Assembly: GCA_017429205.1 (NCBI GenBank)
Contig: JAFRPH010000013.1
Span: forward strand, 1-17,694
DNA from: Bacteroidales bacterium
Lineage (GTDB): Bacteria > Bacteroidota > Bacteroidia > Bacteroidales > UBA932
Direction of reading: 5' to 3'
Length of the DNA: 17,694 nucleotides
Each line of letters begins with the position of its first letter. Position 1 is the first letter of the stretch. Positions 7,331-15,414 of the stretch are shown in pieces. The notes under the pieces were generated by a model. It ran no database searches, was not told where the DNA came from, and saw nothing but the letters and a program-made list of their open reading frames with translations. A program made the position numbers and the translations under genes.

Positions 7331-8572
7331 CTTCTTCTTGAACAGTTGTCCTGCGCACCAGCACAGGGCGGCGACCGCCATGCCGTTGATGGAGGCGAAA
7401 CCCCAGTGCACGAGGTTCGCGACCACGGCGCCGGCGATCACGCCGATGACGGCGCTCCAGTCCACGACGGGTTCCCGGACATCCTTGCCCCGGTTGAAGA
7501 AATAGTGCAGGATGAGGATGATGCCCACCGGCGGCAGGGTGCAGTTCAGCACGTTCAGCCAGTCGCAGAAGTTCCAGTACAGCCACACGGCGGCCACCGT
7601 GCCGATGAAGCCGGAGATGATGACCCACGTTTTCTTCGACAGGCCGAAGATGTTGGAAAGCCCGAGTCCCGCCGTGTACAGGGCGTTGTCGTTGGTGGTC
7701 CAGATGTTCAGGCCCAGGACGAGGACGGCGAGGTAGAACAGGTTGAGGTTCAGCATCACCTCGAAGATGTCGTTTCCGCCCACATAGATGCTGGACACGG
7801 CGCCGAAGAGGAACATCAGCGAGTTGCCGATGAAGAAGGCCACGACGGTGATCCAGAGGCCCACCTTCCCGTTCTTGGCAAACCGCGTGAAGTTCGGCGT
7901 GGCCGTGCCGCCCGACACGAAGCTTCCCACGACGAGTCCCGCGCCGGCGATCACCCCGAGGTCCTTGGTGCCCTTCGCGAACTGCTCCACGAGGCCGGCG
8001 TCGCCCCGCTGGACGGCCATGACCATCGCCACGGTACCCAGGATGGCGACCGCGGGAACGGCGATGTAGCTGATGATCGTGAGGCTCTTGATGCCGAAAT
8101 AGGCGCTGGCGGTCATCAGGACGCCCGCGATCGCGACCAGCAGGTATCCCTGCCAGGGCATCGAATCCGGTGTCACCTCCAGGCCCATCAGTTCCTTGGC
8201 CACAGGGATTGCGAACATGGCGAGACCCACGCCGAACCAGCCGGTCTGGGTGAAGCTGATCATCGCGCTGGGAAGCCAGCTGCCCTTGGTGCCGAAGCTC
8301 CGGCGGGCGAGCATGTCCAGCGACAGGCCGCTTTCCGCACCGATCCAGCCCAGGGTGCCCGTATAGGCCGCGAGGATGAGACCTCCGAGGAGGAGGGCCC
8401 AGACGAAGCCCCACCAGTCCAGTCCGGAGGCCAGTTGCTGGCCCACCCACATGCTGGCGGAGAAGAAGGTGAATCCGAGCATGACCATGAACATGCTCAG
8501 GTTGCTTTTGCGGCCGGCCTTGTCGACCGGTGAGGACGTGTAGTCGACGTCCGTCATCTTTTTGTCACTCAT
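7328..8572 (-). CDS. codB: Cytosine permease, NCS1 family (CodB-like)
   Basis: A 414-residue inner-membrane transporter with about 12 hydrophobic segments. It resembles E. coli CodB along its length: MLGFTFFSASMWVGQQL at about 31-47, GWIGAESGLSLDMLARRSFG near 74-93, GTKGSWLPSAMISFTQTGWF next, FGVGLAMFAIPVAKE, the loop VGSFVSGGTATPNFTRFAKN, VAFFIGNSLMFLFGA and LNIWTTNDNALYTAGLG, nearly identical in wording to CodB. CodB imports cytosine by sodium or proton symport. There is no cytosine deaminase (codA) beside it; instead it is the last gene of a five-gene operon directly after a phosphoribosyltransferase-like gene, whose stop overlaps its start by 8 bp. A second in-frame ATG five codons in is also possible as the start. 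Cytosine or a related nucleobase is the likely substrate. Confidence 0.92.
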   Translation of the reverse strand: MSDKKMTDVDYTSSPVDKAGRKSNLSMFMVMLGFTFFSASMWVGQQLASGLDWWGFVWALLLGGLILAAYTGTLGWIGAESGLSLDMLARRSFGTKGSWLPSAMISFTQTGWFGVGLAMFAIPVAKELMGLEVTPDSMPWQGYLLVAIAGVLMTASAYFGIKSLTIISYIAVPAVAILGTVAMVMAVQRGDAGLVEQFAKGTKDLGVIAGAGLVVGSFVSGGTATPNFTRFAKNGKVGLWITVVAFFIGNSLMFLFGAVSSIYVGGNDIFEVMLNLNLFYLAVLVLGLNIWTTNDNALYTAGLGLSNIFGLSKKTWVIISGFIGTVAAVWLYWNFCDWLNVLNCTLPPVGIILILHYFFNRGKDVREPVVDWSAVIGVIAGAVVANLVHWGFASINGMAVAALCWCAGQLFKKK

Positions 8573-9662
8573 ATTGTTGAAGGATTGTAGTGATCGAGTT
8601 GATCCGCTGCATCGCGATGGTTTCCAGCGACAGGGCGGACGCGTTCTCCAGCAGTCCCGTCTCTTCGTTCCAGAGGTCCAGGAGCCCGGTTTCCGGGAGC
8701 TCCTTGAAATGGGTCACCTCCAGCCATTCCCCGTAGGAAAGCGGCCGGTCGTAGCCCAGTTTTTCGGCAACCAGCTTCTCCGGGTCGATGCGGTCGGCCC
8801 GGCCCCAGAGGCCTTCCCAGTATTCCAGCGCCTCGTGGAAATGGACCGGGATCTCGTACCGCCGGGCACCCCCGTCGTAGATGATGCACTTTTCGAGCAG
8901 GGCGTAGGGATGCCCCAGCACGAAGCGTCGGAATTCCGGGGCGATGACCCCGCCCTTCCAGCCGAAGTCGATGTCCGGGACGTTGATCCCGGAAACGCCC
9001 TTGTCCTCGTAGACGGTGAAAACGCCCTCGTAGAAGAAGCATTCGAAGCCCTCGAAATCCGGAAAGACCGCCCGGATCTCCCCGGTCATCTTCTCCATCA
9101 GGTCGATGGCGCGGGTGCCGCCGATGGTGAAGAAGATGATCTTGCGGATGCTGCCGCCCCGCCGGCGGAAACGGTCCACCACCTGGCTCAGGCACAGCCG
9201 GAGGGTGTCCCCCGTCGCAATGATGTCGCCGATGACGAGCGTCCGGTCGCGGGTGACCCGGATCTTTTCGTACTTGATGTCCAGTCCGGTGATGATGTGG
9301 TCCTCGATGATGCGTTCGCAGGAGACGAAATGGATGTCCCGCACCCGGATGCCGTTCCGGGCGCACGCCTCCTCCACCGGATAGTTCAGTCCGCCGCGGA
9401 GGATGGTGAGGATATCGACATCGCCGCCCGAGCCAGGGAAAAGGAGGCGGAGGGCGGCGACGGTGGCGGGCAGCATCGACAGGTATGAATCGAAGCCGAC
9501 GACTTCGGGAAAGGCCATCAGCTGGCGGGTTCCGGACCCGCTCAGGATGTAATAGCGGTTGGTGAAATGCGGGCCCTGCAGTTCATACAGGCTCGTTTCG
9601 TAGTGCAGGCCGACGAAGCGCAGGCTCACGTCCCGCAGGCAATCCCGATTATTCCCGGACAT
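8565..9662 (-). CDS. Phosphoribosyltransferase-fold protein of unknown specificity
   Basis: A 365-residue cytoplasmic protein. Residues 141-153 read TLVIGDIIATGDT, a good PRPP-binding motif of type I phosphoribosyltransferases (hydrophobic stretch, acidic pair, then TGxT), and ILRGGL at 87-92 resembles the pyrophosphate-binding loop. A hood-like N-terminal part precedes these. The remaining 150 or so residues (about 215-365) have no domain I recognise and contain CIIYDGGARRYEIPVHFHEAL. One of the usual two acidic residues before the TGDT is spaced differently (GDIIATGDT), so a non-catalytic or regulatory role is possible. It overlaps the lipoprotein gene upstream by 14 bp and codB downstream by 8 bp, suggesting that it acts on an imported nucleobase or senses PRPP (inference). 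I cannot name the substrate. Confidence 0.7.
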   Translation of the reverse strand: MSGNNRDCLRDVSLRFVGLHYETSLYELQGPHFTNRYYILSGSGTRQLMAFPEVVGFDSYLSMLPATVAALRLLFPGSGGDVDILTILRGGLNYPVEEACARNGIRVRDIHFVSCERIIEDHIITGLDIKYEKIRVTRDRTLVIGDIIATGDTLRLCLSQVVDRFRRRGGSIRKIIFFTIGGTRAIDLMEKMTGEIRAVFPDFEGFECFFYEGVFTVYEDKGVSGINVPDIDFGWKGGVIAPEFRRFVLGHPYALLEKCIIYDGGARRYEIPVHFHEALEYWEGLWGRADRIDPEKLVAEKLGYDRPLSYGEWLEVTHFKELPETGLLDLWNEETGLLENASALSLETIAMQRINSITTILQQYE

Positions 9663-10407
9663 AGGACTTCAGCTCCTTCCAGGGGACCGTAACGGAGATG
9701 ACGCCCAGGTAGTAAGGGGCGATGTCGTAGGGCTGGTAGTACCAGGTGACGCCCTCCTTGGTCACCTCGTACAGGCCGTTGGGGCCGACGAGGTCGGGTT
9801 CGAAGAGCTCGCCCAGGGTTTCGTCGTCATTCTCCAGGGCTTCCGGAAGGTGCGCCTGGATGAGGGCGGCGACCGGTGCGCGGTATCCGTCGGCGAAAAA
9901 CTCTTCCTCGGGGACGGTCTTTCCGGTCTTTTTGTCGAAGACGACCGGGGTCATCGTGTTGATTCCGTGCGCGCCGCCCCGGAAGCTGTAGTACTCCACC
10001 ATGTAGGAGACCAGGTTCCGGTAGCTGCCGGAGAAGTAGCCGTTGACCTGGTCTTCCCAGGAGAAGAAACCGTCGGCCGGCTCACCGGTCAGGGCTTCGC
10101 TCTCGTTGAAATACTCGTCCTGCAGGTTTTCCTCATAGCGGAGGGCCGTTTCCTCCACGGTCCCCGGCTCTTCTTCCAGGTCGAAGGCGGAATTGAGGAT
10201 GCTTTTCGTAATGGCGGCGAGCGCTTCTTCCCCGGTTCCCTTCACGGGATACTCGAGGGAGATGTACAGGGAAAGCGAATCGGTCCGCCCCTCCTCCAGG
10301 GGCATCGCCTGTTCATCGGTGAACGTGGCGGTTTTCAGGGCGCAGCCGGTGACGAGCAGCAGGAGCGCCGGAAAAAGGAACAATCTTTTCATGGTCGTAT
10401 CAGTCAT
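9649..10407 (-). CDS. Lipoprotein with DUF3298/RsiV-like domain
   Basis: A 252-residue predicted lipoprotein. The signal sequence RLFLFPALLLLVTGC ends in a clear lipobox with Cys22 as the lipidated residue. The annotated ATG at 10405-10407 overlaps the peptidase stop; an ATG five codons later (10390-10392) gives a more ordinary signal peptide and may be the true start. Residues 133-153, including YYSFRGGAHGINT, and the later PYDIAPYYLGVISVTVPW at 226-243 match the DUF3298/DUF4163 arrangement found in RsiV-like anti-sigma factors and other lysozyme-binding envelope proteins. No cytoplasmic anti-sigma domain or sigma factor is present here, so it is an envelope lipoprotein of unknown ligand rather than an RsiV. 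It is the third gene of the operon. Confidence 0.85.
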   Translation of the reverse strand: MTDTTMKRLFLFPALLLLVTGCALKTATFTDEQAMPLEEGRTDSLSLYISLEYPVKGTGEEALAAITKSILNSAFDLEEEPGTVEETALRYEENLQDEYFNESEALTGEPADGFFSWEDQVNGYFSGSYRNLVSYMVEYYSFRGGAHGINTMTPVVFDKKTGKTVPEEEFFADGYRAPVAALIQAHLPEALENDDETLGELFEPDLVGPNGLYEVTKEGVTWYYQPYDIAPYYLGVISVTVPWKELKSYVRE

Positions 10408-12814
10408 TATTCAATTCTTCAATGTCGACGGGACGTTCTCGCTTGTCGCCGATCAGCCAGCGGGCATAGTGGTCGGCCATCTTCCAGAAGAACCACTCGT
10501 TCATGTCCCCGAATCCGTGGCGCTGGCCCGGCAGGAGGACGTATTCGAACCGCTTGTTGGCCCGGATGAGGGCGTTCGCCACGCGGATGGAGTTCGCCGG
10601 GTTCACGTTGTTGTCCGTATCGCCGTGGACCAGCATCAGGTGCCCCTTCAGGCGGGCGGCGATCTGCGGGTTCGTCTCGATCTTGTACACGAAAGTGGTG
10701 TCGCCTTTCTCGATCTTCTCGGCGACGCCGTGGTGCTGTTCGCTCCACCAGCGGTTGTAGATGCGGTTGTCGTGGTTGCCGGCGCAGGAGACGGCCGCCT
10801 TGAAGAAGTCGTTGTACTGGAGGATGGCGGCCGTGGACATGAATCCGCCGCCGGAGTGACCGTGAATGCCCACGCGGTTGATGTCGATGTACTTGTGCCG
10901 GGCGGCCAGCTGCTGGATGGCGTATTTCTGGTCCTCCAGGCCGTAGTCGCGGAGATTCCCGTAGCCGTAGTTATGGTACCACTTGGAGCGGTTCGGATGG
11001 CCGCCGCGGTTGCCCACGGTGATGACGATCATCCCCAGCTGGGCGAGGCGGTCGGTGCGGGTCATGCCGCTGGACCAATAGACGGTGTTGGCCTCCACCT
11101 GCGGGCCGGGATAGACATAGTCCGCCAGGGCGTACACCTTCGTGGAATCGAAGTCGAAAGGCTTGTAGATGGCTCCGTGCAGGTCGGTGATGCCGTCCGC
11201 GGCCTTCACGACGAAGCGTTCCGGGAACTTGTAGCCGGCGGCGAAGAGCTGGCTGAAGTCGGCCTCCTCCAGGTCCGTCCGCTTGCCGGCCGCGGAATAC
11301 AGGACCGCGAACGGCTTGCAGTCCACGCGGGAGCAGTTCGCCACGAAATACCGGGCGTCGTCCGACGCGTCGGCGGCCACGTACATGTCGTCCATGTCCA
11401 GCTGCTGCATCGCACCCCCGGCGAGGGGAACCCGGAAGGTATGCATCTGGTACGGGTTCTCCGTCTTGTTCACGCCGCAGGCCGAGAGCAGGACATAACC
11501 GTCACCCACCGCGAGGACGTCGTCCACGTGGAAGGCCCCTTCGGTGAGGTTGCGTTTGAGCGTGCCGTCAGGGCCGTAAAGGTACAGGTTCGCCCAGCCG
11601 TTGCGCTCGGACCACCAGACGAAACTGCCGTCCGGAAGGAAGCGCGGGCTGCGGTACTCCACATAAGTGTTCATCCGTTCGGAAACGATGGTTTTCGTGG
11701 AGTCGGAACCCACGTCCACCCGGCACAGGTCCAGCCGCTTGAGGTCGCGGCTCTGGCGGACCAGCCAGAAATGGTCGTCATCGCCCATCCACTTGGCTCC
11801 CCGGTATTCCAGATAGGCGTCCTTCGCCTTCCTTTCGGCGCTCAGGATGCTGCATTCCTGGTCCTTGAAGGCGATGACCTTCACCGCCTGCCTGTTCCCT
11901 TCCGTGTCCATCACGTACAGGAACGGGGTGGGACCGGGCTCGCCCGGCATCTGGTACTTGTAGGTTTCCAGCGTGGGACGCGGCTCCGTGACGGAATTGA
12001 TCACCCAGAAAGGCTTGACCATGGACATGTCCCACCGGAAGGTCGCGAATTTCTTTCCGTTCGGTGACCATTCGACGGCCGCGAAGTGACGGGCGGTGGA
12101 ATCCGTCTCGGTGTCACCGGAATAGTTGTTTCCGTCCCAGGAAAAGTCGGCCGTGCCGTCGGTTGTCAGGGCGATTTCCACGAGGGTGCTGTCCTTCTCG
12201 TCCTTCGCCGCCTTGCGGAGCGAGGTGGAGTCCATCAGGTACAGGTTGTGGTTCTTGACATAGACGCCCTTGGTCCCGTCGGGGGAGACATTGGCCCACA
12301 TCGGGTACTTCCGGTTGTGCTCGTCGGTGTCCCAGGTGAGCTTTTTCGTGGCGATGTCGTAGTAGAACCGGTAGGTCACGAATTTGCCCGTTCCCTTGCC
12401 CGTGGAGTCTTTCTTCTCGGTCTTGGAGGTGATGTCGAACTGGAAGTACTTGTCCTCCTTGAGCTCCAGCCGCAGCGGAAGATGGGCGGCGTCATAGGGG
12501 TCGCGGGTGATTTCAGTGACCTGCATCGCGAGCTTTTCCAGGTCGAAGATCTCGCTCTTGCGGCCGGCGGCCGGGTCTACGAGCCAGTATTTCGTGCCCT
12601 CGGCGGTTTTCCAACTGTACCAGAAGCGGTCGCTGCCGGCGAACCAGTGCGGGGTGATGCGGGTGGAGTAGACCATCTGGCCGACCTTCTTCTGGGAGAA
12701 GCGTTCGGCGAGGTCGTAATTGGCCGTCGTAACCTTGTTGGATTCGTGCCCGGGCTTTTGCGCGGCGGCGTACAGGCCCGGCAGGAGGGCGAGGAGGAAC
12801 AGGATCTTTCTCAT
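10400..12814 (-). CDS. S9 family peptidase, dipeptidyl-peptidase IV type
   Basis: An 804-residue secreted or periplasmic serine peptidase with a signal peptide (about residues 1-18, MRKILFLLALLPGLYAAAQ). An N-terminal beta-propeller (DPPIV_N type, about 60-540; for example PNGKKFATFRWDMSMVKPFW and LPDGSFVWWSERNGWANLYLY) precedes an alpha/beta-hydrolase domain (about 570-790). The catalytic triad can be read as Ser654 in GIHGHSGGGFMS, Asp734 in LVHGDTDNNVNPANS and His766 in LLPGQRHGFGD. The nucleophile motif is GHSGGG, against GWSYGG in classical DPP-IV. Such enzymes release dipeptides, typically Xaa-Pro, from peptides. The start overlaps the glycosidase stop as ATGA at 12811-12814, and the 3' end overlaps the lipoprotein gene by 8 bp. 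The family is certain; the exact specificity is not. Confidence 0.92.
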   Translation of the reverse strand: MRKILFLLALLPGLYAAAQKPGHESNKVTTANYDLAERFSQKKVGQMVYSTRITPHWFAGSDRFWYSWKTAEGTKYWLVDPAAGRKSEIFDLEKLAMQVTEITRDPYDAAHLPLRLELKEDKYFQFDITSKTEKKDSTGKGTGKFVTYRFYYDIATKKLTWDTDEHNRKYPMWANVSPDGTKGVYVKNHNLYLMDSTSLRKAAKDEKDSTLVEIALTTDGTADFSWDGNNYSGDTETDSTARHFAAVEWSPNGKKFATFRWDMSMVKPFWVINSVTEPRPTLETYKYQMPGEPGPTPFLYVMDTEGNRQAVKVIAFKDQECSILSAERKAKDAYLEYRGAKWMGDDDHFWLVRQSRDLKRLDLCRVDVGSDSTKTIVSERMNTYVEYRSPRFLPDGSFVWWSERNGWANLYLYGPDGTLKRNLTEGAFHVDDVLAVGDGYVLLSACGVNKTENPYQMHTFRVPLAGGAMQQLDMDDMYVAADASDDARYFVANCSRVDCKPFAVLYSAAGKRTDLEEADFSQLFAAGYKFPERFVVKAADGITDLHGAIYKPFDFDSTKVYALADYVYPGPQVEANTVYWSSGMTRTDRLAQLGMIVITVGNRGGHPNRSKWYHNYGYGNLRDYGLEDQKYAIQQLAARHKYIDINRVGIHGHSGGGFMSTAAILQYNDFFKAAVSCAGNHDNRIYNRWWSEQHHGVAEKIEKGDTTFVYKIETNPQIAARLKGHLMLVHGDTDNNVNPANSIRVANALIRANKRFEYVLLPGQRHGFGDMNEWFFWKMADHYARWLIGDKRERPVDIEELNND

Positions 12815-15318
12815 TTCAGGATGATTTTTTCGGATTTCAGGTCCTTGGCGGTGACGGAGACGGTGACGGGACCGGATCCGGTGCGCCGGACGATGGCGGA
12901 AGCGAGACCGTGGAAGGCCCGGATCTCAGGGCTGTGGAAAGGCGTATGGGAGGTGGGGTCCCCGGCGTCCGTCGCGACGAGGACGGCGGGACCATCCACC
13001 TTGAAAGTCAGCAGGTTGTCCGCATCGGGGACGGCCGTTCCGTCCTTGTCGACGATCCGGGCGGTGACGAAGGTCAGGTCCTTGCCGGCGAAATCGGTCT
13101 CCAGAACGGCCTGTTTTGCCGGTCCGGCGGTGCGGAGGGATTCCGTGGCCCAGGTCTTGCCGTCCTTCCAGGCGACGACCGTCAGTTCGCCGCTCTCATA
13201 GACCACGTCGTCCCAGACGATGCGGTAGCCCTCCTTCGCCTTCCTGCCCTGGGATTTGCCGTTGACGAACAGTTCGGCCTCGTCGCCGGAGGTATAGACG
13301 TGGACCGGGGTCACCTGGCCTTCCCGGCCGGGCCAGGTCCAGTGCGGCAGGATGTGGACCATCGGCAGGTCCGGACGCCAGCGGGCCTGGTACAGCCAGT
13401 AGCGGTCCTTCGGGAATCCGGCGAGGTCGATGATGCCGAAATAGGAGCTCCGCGAGGGAAGCGGGACCTCGGCGATCGCCTGGCCCCAGCCCGCGACCAT
13501 TTTCTTGAAGGCCTCCTTCTCCTCCTCGGAGTGGAAGTTGGTCAGGACGGAAGGGTCCATGTTGAAAGGCGTGGGTTCGCCCAGGTAGTCGTAGCCGGTC
13601 CATACGAACTCGCCGGCGCACTGCGGGACCACGTCCTCGTATTCCCATTCGTAATCGGGCTTGGAGGCCCATCCGGGGGCGTACAGGTCGTAGGAACTCA
13701 CCTGGAAGGGAGCGTCCATCGACCAGCCCTTGCCCTTTTCCTGCTCCACCGGGAAGCGGTAATAGCCGCGCGTGGAGATGCAGGAGGCCGTTTCCGAACC
13801 GTAGACCGGCTGGCCGGGGTGGCTTTTCACGAACTCCGCGTACAGGTGCGGCTTGTAGTTGAAGCCGTAGACGTCGATGGTGGCGGCGTAGCCCTGGCTG
13901 GCGGCCCAGGGGTTGTCGTTGCCGGCGGTGGTGGGCCGCGTCGGGTCCTCCCGGTGGCAGAGGTCGGTGAGCATCTTCGGGATCCACCATTTGGTGCTGT
14001 CCCCCTGCTCGCCGCATTCGTTGCCGATGGACCAGGCGATGACGGATGGGTGGTTGCGGTCGCGGTGGATCATGGCCGTGAGGTCTTTCTCCACCCACTC
14101 GTCGAACAGTACGGCATAGCCGTTTTTCTTCTTGGGAACCGTCCAGGTGTCCGTCAGTTCGTCCAGCACCAGGAAGCCCATCCGGTCACACAGGTCCAGA
14201 AACTCCGGCGCCGGGGGATTGTGGGAAGTCCGGATGGCGTTGCAGCCCATCTTCCTGAGCATTCCGAAGCGGCGTACCCAGGCGTCGTCGTTCCAGGCGG
14301 CGCCGAGCGCGCCTGCGTCGTGATGCAGGCAGACACCCTTCAGGAAGTATTTCTCCTCGTTGAGGTAGAATCCGTCGGCCTTCCATTCGGCCTTGCGGAT
14401 GCCGAAGGGCGTCTCGTACTTGTCCAGCACTTCGTCGGGCGTTTCCACGGTCGTACGGGCCAGGTACAGTTCCGGATGTTCCGGGCTCCAGAGGTATGCG
14501 TTCTCCAGGTCGAAGGTCTGGATGACCGTCTTCCCGTCTTCGATGTATTCGATGCTCCGGGTTTCGGCGACGACGCGGTCCACGACGAGGTCCTTCGCGT
14601 CGGGGCTGCGGTAATGCTCCTGGCGGATGATCTGCGTCCGGACCATGCCGACGGTCTTTTCACCGGCGTGCTTGAGGGTGACACGGAGGGTGACGGCCGC
14701 GTCGGCCACCATCAGTTCGGACTTGGTGGCGATCTTCGCGATGTTCCGGATGTTCCGGGGTTCCGCCGTGATGTAAGTCCCCCAGTGGGCGACGGAGGTC
14801 TTGTTCGTCTTGGTGAGCCAGACATTCCGGTAGATGCCGCCGCCGGGATACCAGCGGGAGGATTCCTCCGGATTGTCGATGTGGACGGAAACCGTATTCT
14901 CACCGGCTCTCAGGGCCGGATTCAGGCGGACGGCGAAGGAGGCGTAACCATACGGCCAGCCGCCCAGGTCGACCCCGTTCACGGACACCGTCGCGTGCGA
15001 CATCGCCCCGTCGATTTCCAGGTCGATGTCCTTGGTGAGCAGTTCTTCCAGGCCGACGGTCACCTGCTTCGTATAGACGGCCTTCCCCCACCAGGCGAGT
15101 TTGCCGGATTCGCCAGGGTATTCCTGCCGGAACGCCCCTTCTACGCCCCAGTCATGGGGCAGGTCGACGGTCTTTTGGACACCGTCTTTTTCAAAGGTCC
15201 AGCCTTCGTTGAAAAGGACTCGTCCGGCAGGCTGGGCGGAGGCGGCAAGGGAGAGGGACAGGAGTATGGCCACGGTGAAACCCGCGGCGGGGAGGCATAG
15301 GAACGGTTTCTTGGTCAT
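12811..15318 (-). CDS. Glycoside hydrolase family 2 protein, beta-galactosidase type
   Basis: An 835-residue exported glycosidase and the first gene of the five-gene operon. The signal peptide spans about 1-28 (ends LAASAQ). The jelly-roll sugar-binding domain (about 35-190) contains VDLPHDWGVEGAF and WYPGGGIYRNVWLT; an Ig-like GH2 domain follows. The TIM barrel (about 305-600) holds FLKGVCLHHDAGALGAA, AIRTSHNPP, the acid/base Glu434 in WSIGNECGE and the nucleophile Glu509 in VYGSETASC. A DUF4982-type domain (about 665-720, WTWPGREGQVTPVHVYTSGD) and a C-terminal Ig-like domain (about 725-835) complete the layout seen in Bacteroidota GH2 enzymes. Beta-galactosidase is the usual label, but this subgroup also includes other exo-beta-glycosidases. 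No susC/susD pair is present in the window, so it is not in an obvious polysaccharide utilisation locus. Confidence 0.93.
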   Translation of the reverse strand: MTKKPFLCLPAAGFTVAILLSLSLAASAQPAGRVLFNEGWTFEKDGVQKTVDLPHDWGVEGAFRQEYPGESGKLAWWGKAVYTKQVTVGLEELLTKDIDLEIDGAMSHATVSVNGVDLGGWPYGYASFAVRLNPALRAGENTVSVHIDNPEESSRWYPGGGIYRNVWLTKTNKTSVAHWGTYITAEPRNIRNIAKIATKSELMVADAAVTLRVTLKHAGEKTVGMVRTQIIRQEHYRSPDAKDLVVDRVVAETRSIEYIEDGKTVIQTFDLENAYLWSPEHPELYLARTTVETPDEVLDKYETPFGIRKAEWKADGFYLNEEKYFLKGVCLHHDAGALGAAWNDDAWVRRFGMLRKMGCNAIRTSHNPPAPEFLDLCDRMGFLVLDELTDTWTVPKKKNGYAVLFDEWVEKDLTAMIHRDRNHPSVIAWSIGNECGEQGDSTKWWIPKMLTDLCHREDPTRPTTAGNDNPWAASQGYAATIDVYGFNYKPHLYAEFVKSHPGQPVYGSETASCISTRGYYRFPVEQEKGKGWSMDAPFQVSSYDLYAPGWASKPDYEWEYEDVVPQCAGEFVWTGYDYLGEPTPFNMDPSVLTNFHSEEEKEAFKKMVAGWGQAIAEVPLPSRSSYFGIIDLAGFPKDRYWLYQARWRPDLPMVHILPHWTWPGREGQVTPVHVYTSGDEAELFVNGKSQGRKAKEGYRIVWDDVVYESGELTVVAWKDGKTWATESLRTAGPAKQAVLETDFAGKDLTFVTARIVDKDGTAVPDADNLLTFKVDGPAVLVATDAGDPTSHTPFHSPEIRAFHGLASAIVRRTGSGPVTVSVTAKDLKSEKIILK

Positions 15319-15324
15319 AATATG

Positions 15325-15355
15325 CGAAGATAAGGATTCTTCGGCACTTCGACAA
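15325..15355 (-). promoter_or_regulatory. Probable promoter of the GH2-S9-lipoprotein-PRTase-codB operon
   Basis: On the minus strand, TTG (plus 15353-15355) and TATCTTCG (plus 15325-15332) are separated by 20 bp. The -7 box differs from TAnnTTTG at one base. It ends 6 bp before the ATG at 15318, so the mRNA should be nearly leaderless. This is the only promoter-like element seen for the 8 kb operon. Confidence 0.5.
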
Positions 15356-15387
15356 TACTTTTTGACGGAAGGAGCGGGAGAAATGAT

Positions 15388-15395
15388 TATCTTTG
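15388..15395 (+). promoter_or_regulatory. Probable -7 box of the nitroreductase-GNAT promoter
   Basis: TATCTTTG is an exact TAnnTTTG match, 19 bp before the ATG at 15415. A TTTG at 15361-15364 could be the -33 element, but its 23 bp spacer is longer than usual. Confidence 0.6.
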
Positions 15396-15414
15396 CTCCA
15401 TAAAAACTTGGATT

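Noticed and set aside
7346..8533. A 395-codon plus-strand frame opposite codB
   Set aside because: Low-complexity His/Glu/Asp-rich translation; the minus strand matches CodB throughout.
7328..9662. A complete cytosine utilisation cassette (codBA)
   Set aside because: Only the permease is present; the neighbour is a PRTase-fold protein, not a deaminase.
9649..10407. RsiV anti-sigma factor
   Set aside because: The protein is a lipoprotein with no cytoplasmic sigma-binding segment, and no sigma factor gene lies nearby.
10193..12067. A 624-codon open frame antisense to the S9 peptidase
   Set aside because: The same codon-bias shadow: no signal peptide, no motifs, and it crosses the boundary between two well-supported minus-strand genes.
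12910..15300. A 796-codon open frame on the plus strand, antisense to the GH2 gene
   Set aside because: It mirrors the GH2 frame codon for codon and its translation is Gly/Val/Asp/Arg-rich without domain features. The GC-rich gene avoids the codons whose complements are stops, so long antisense frames are expected.
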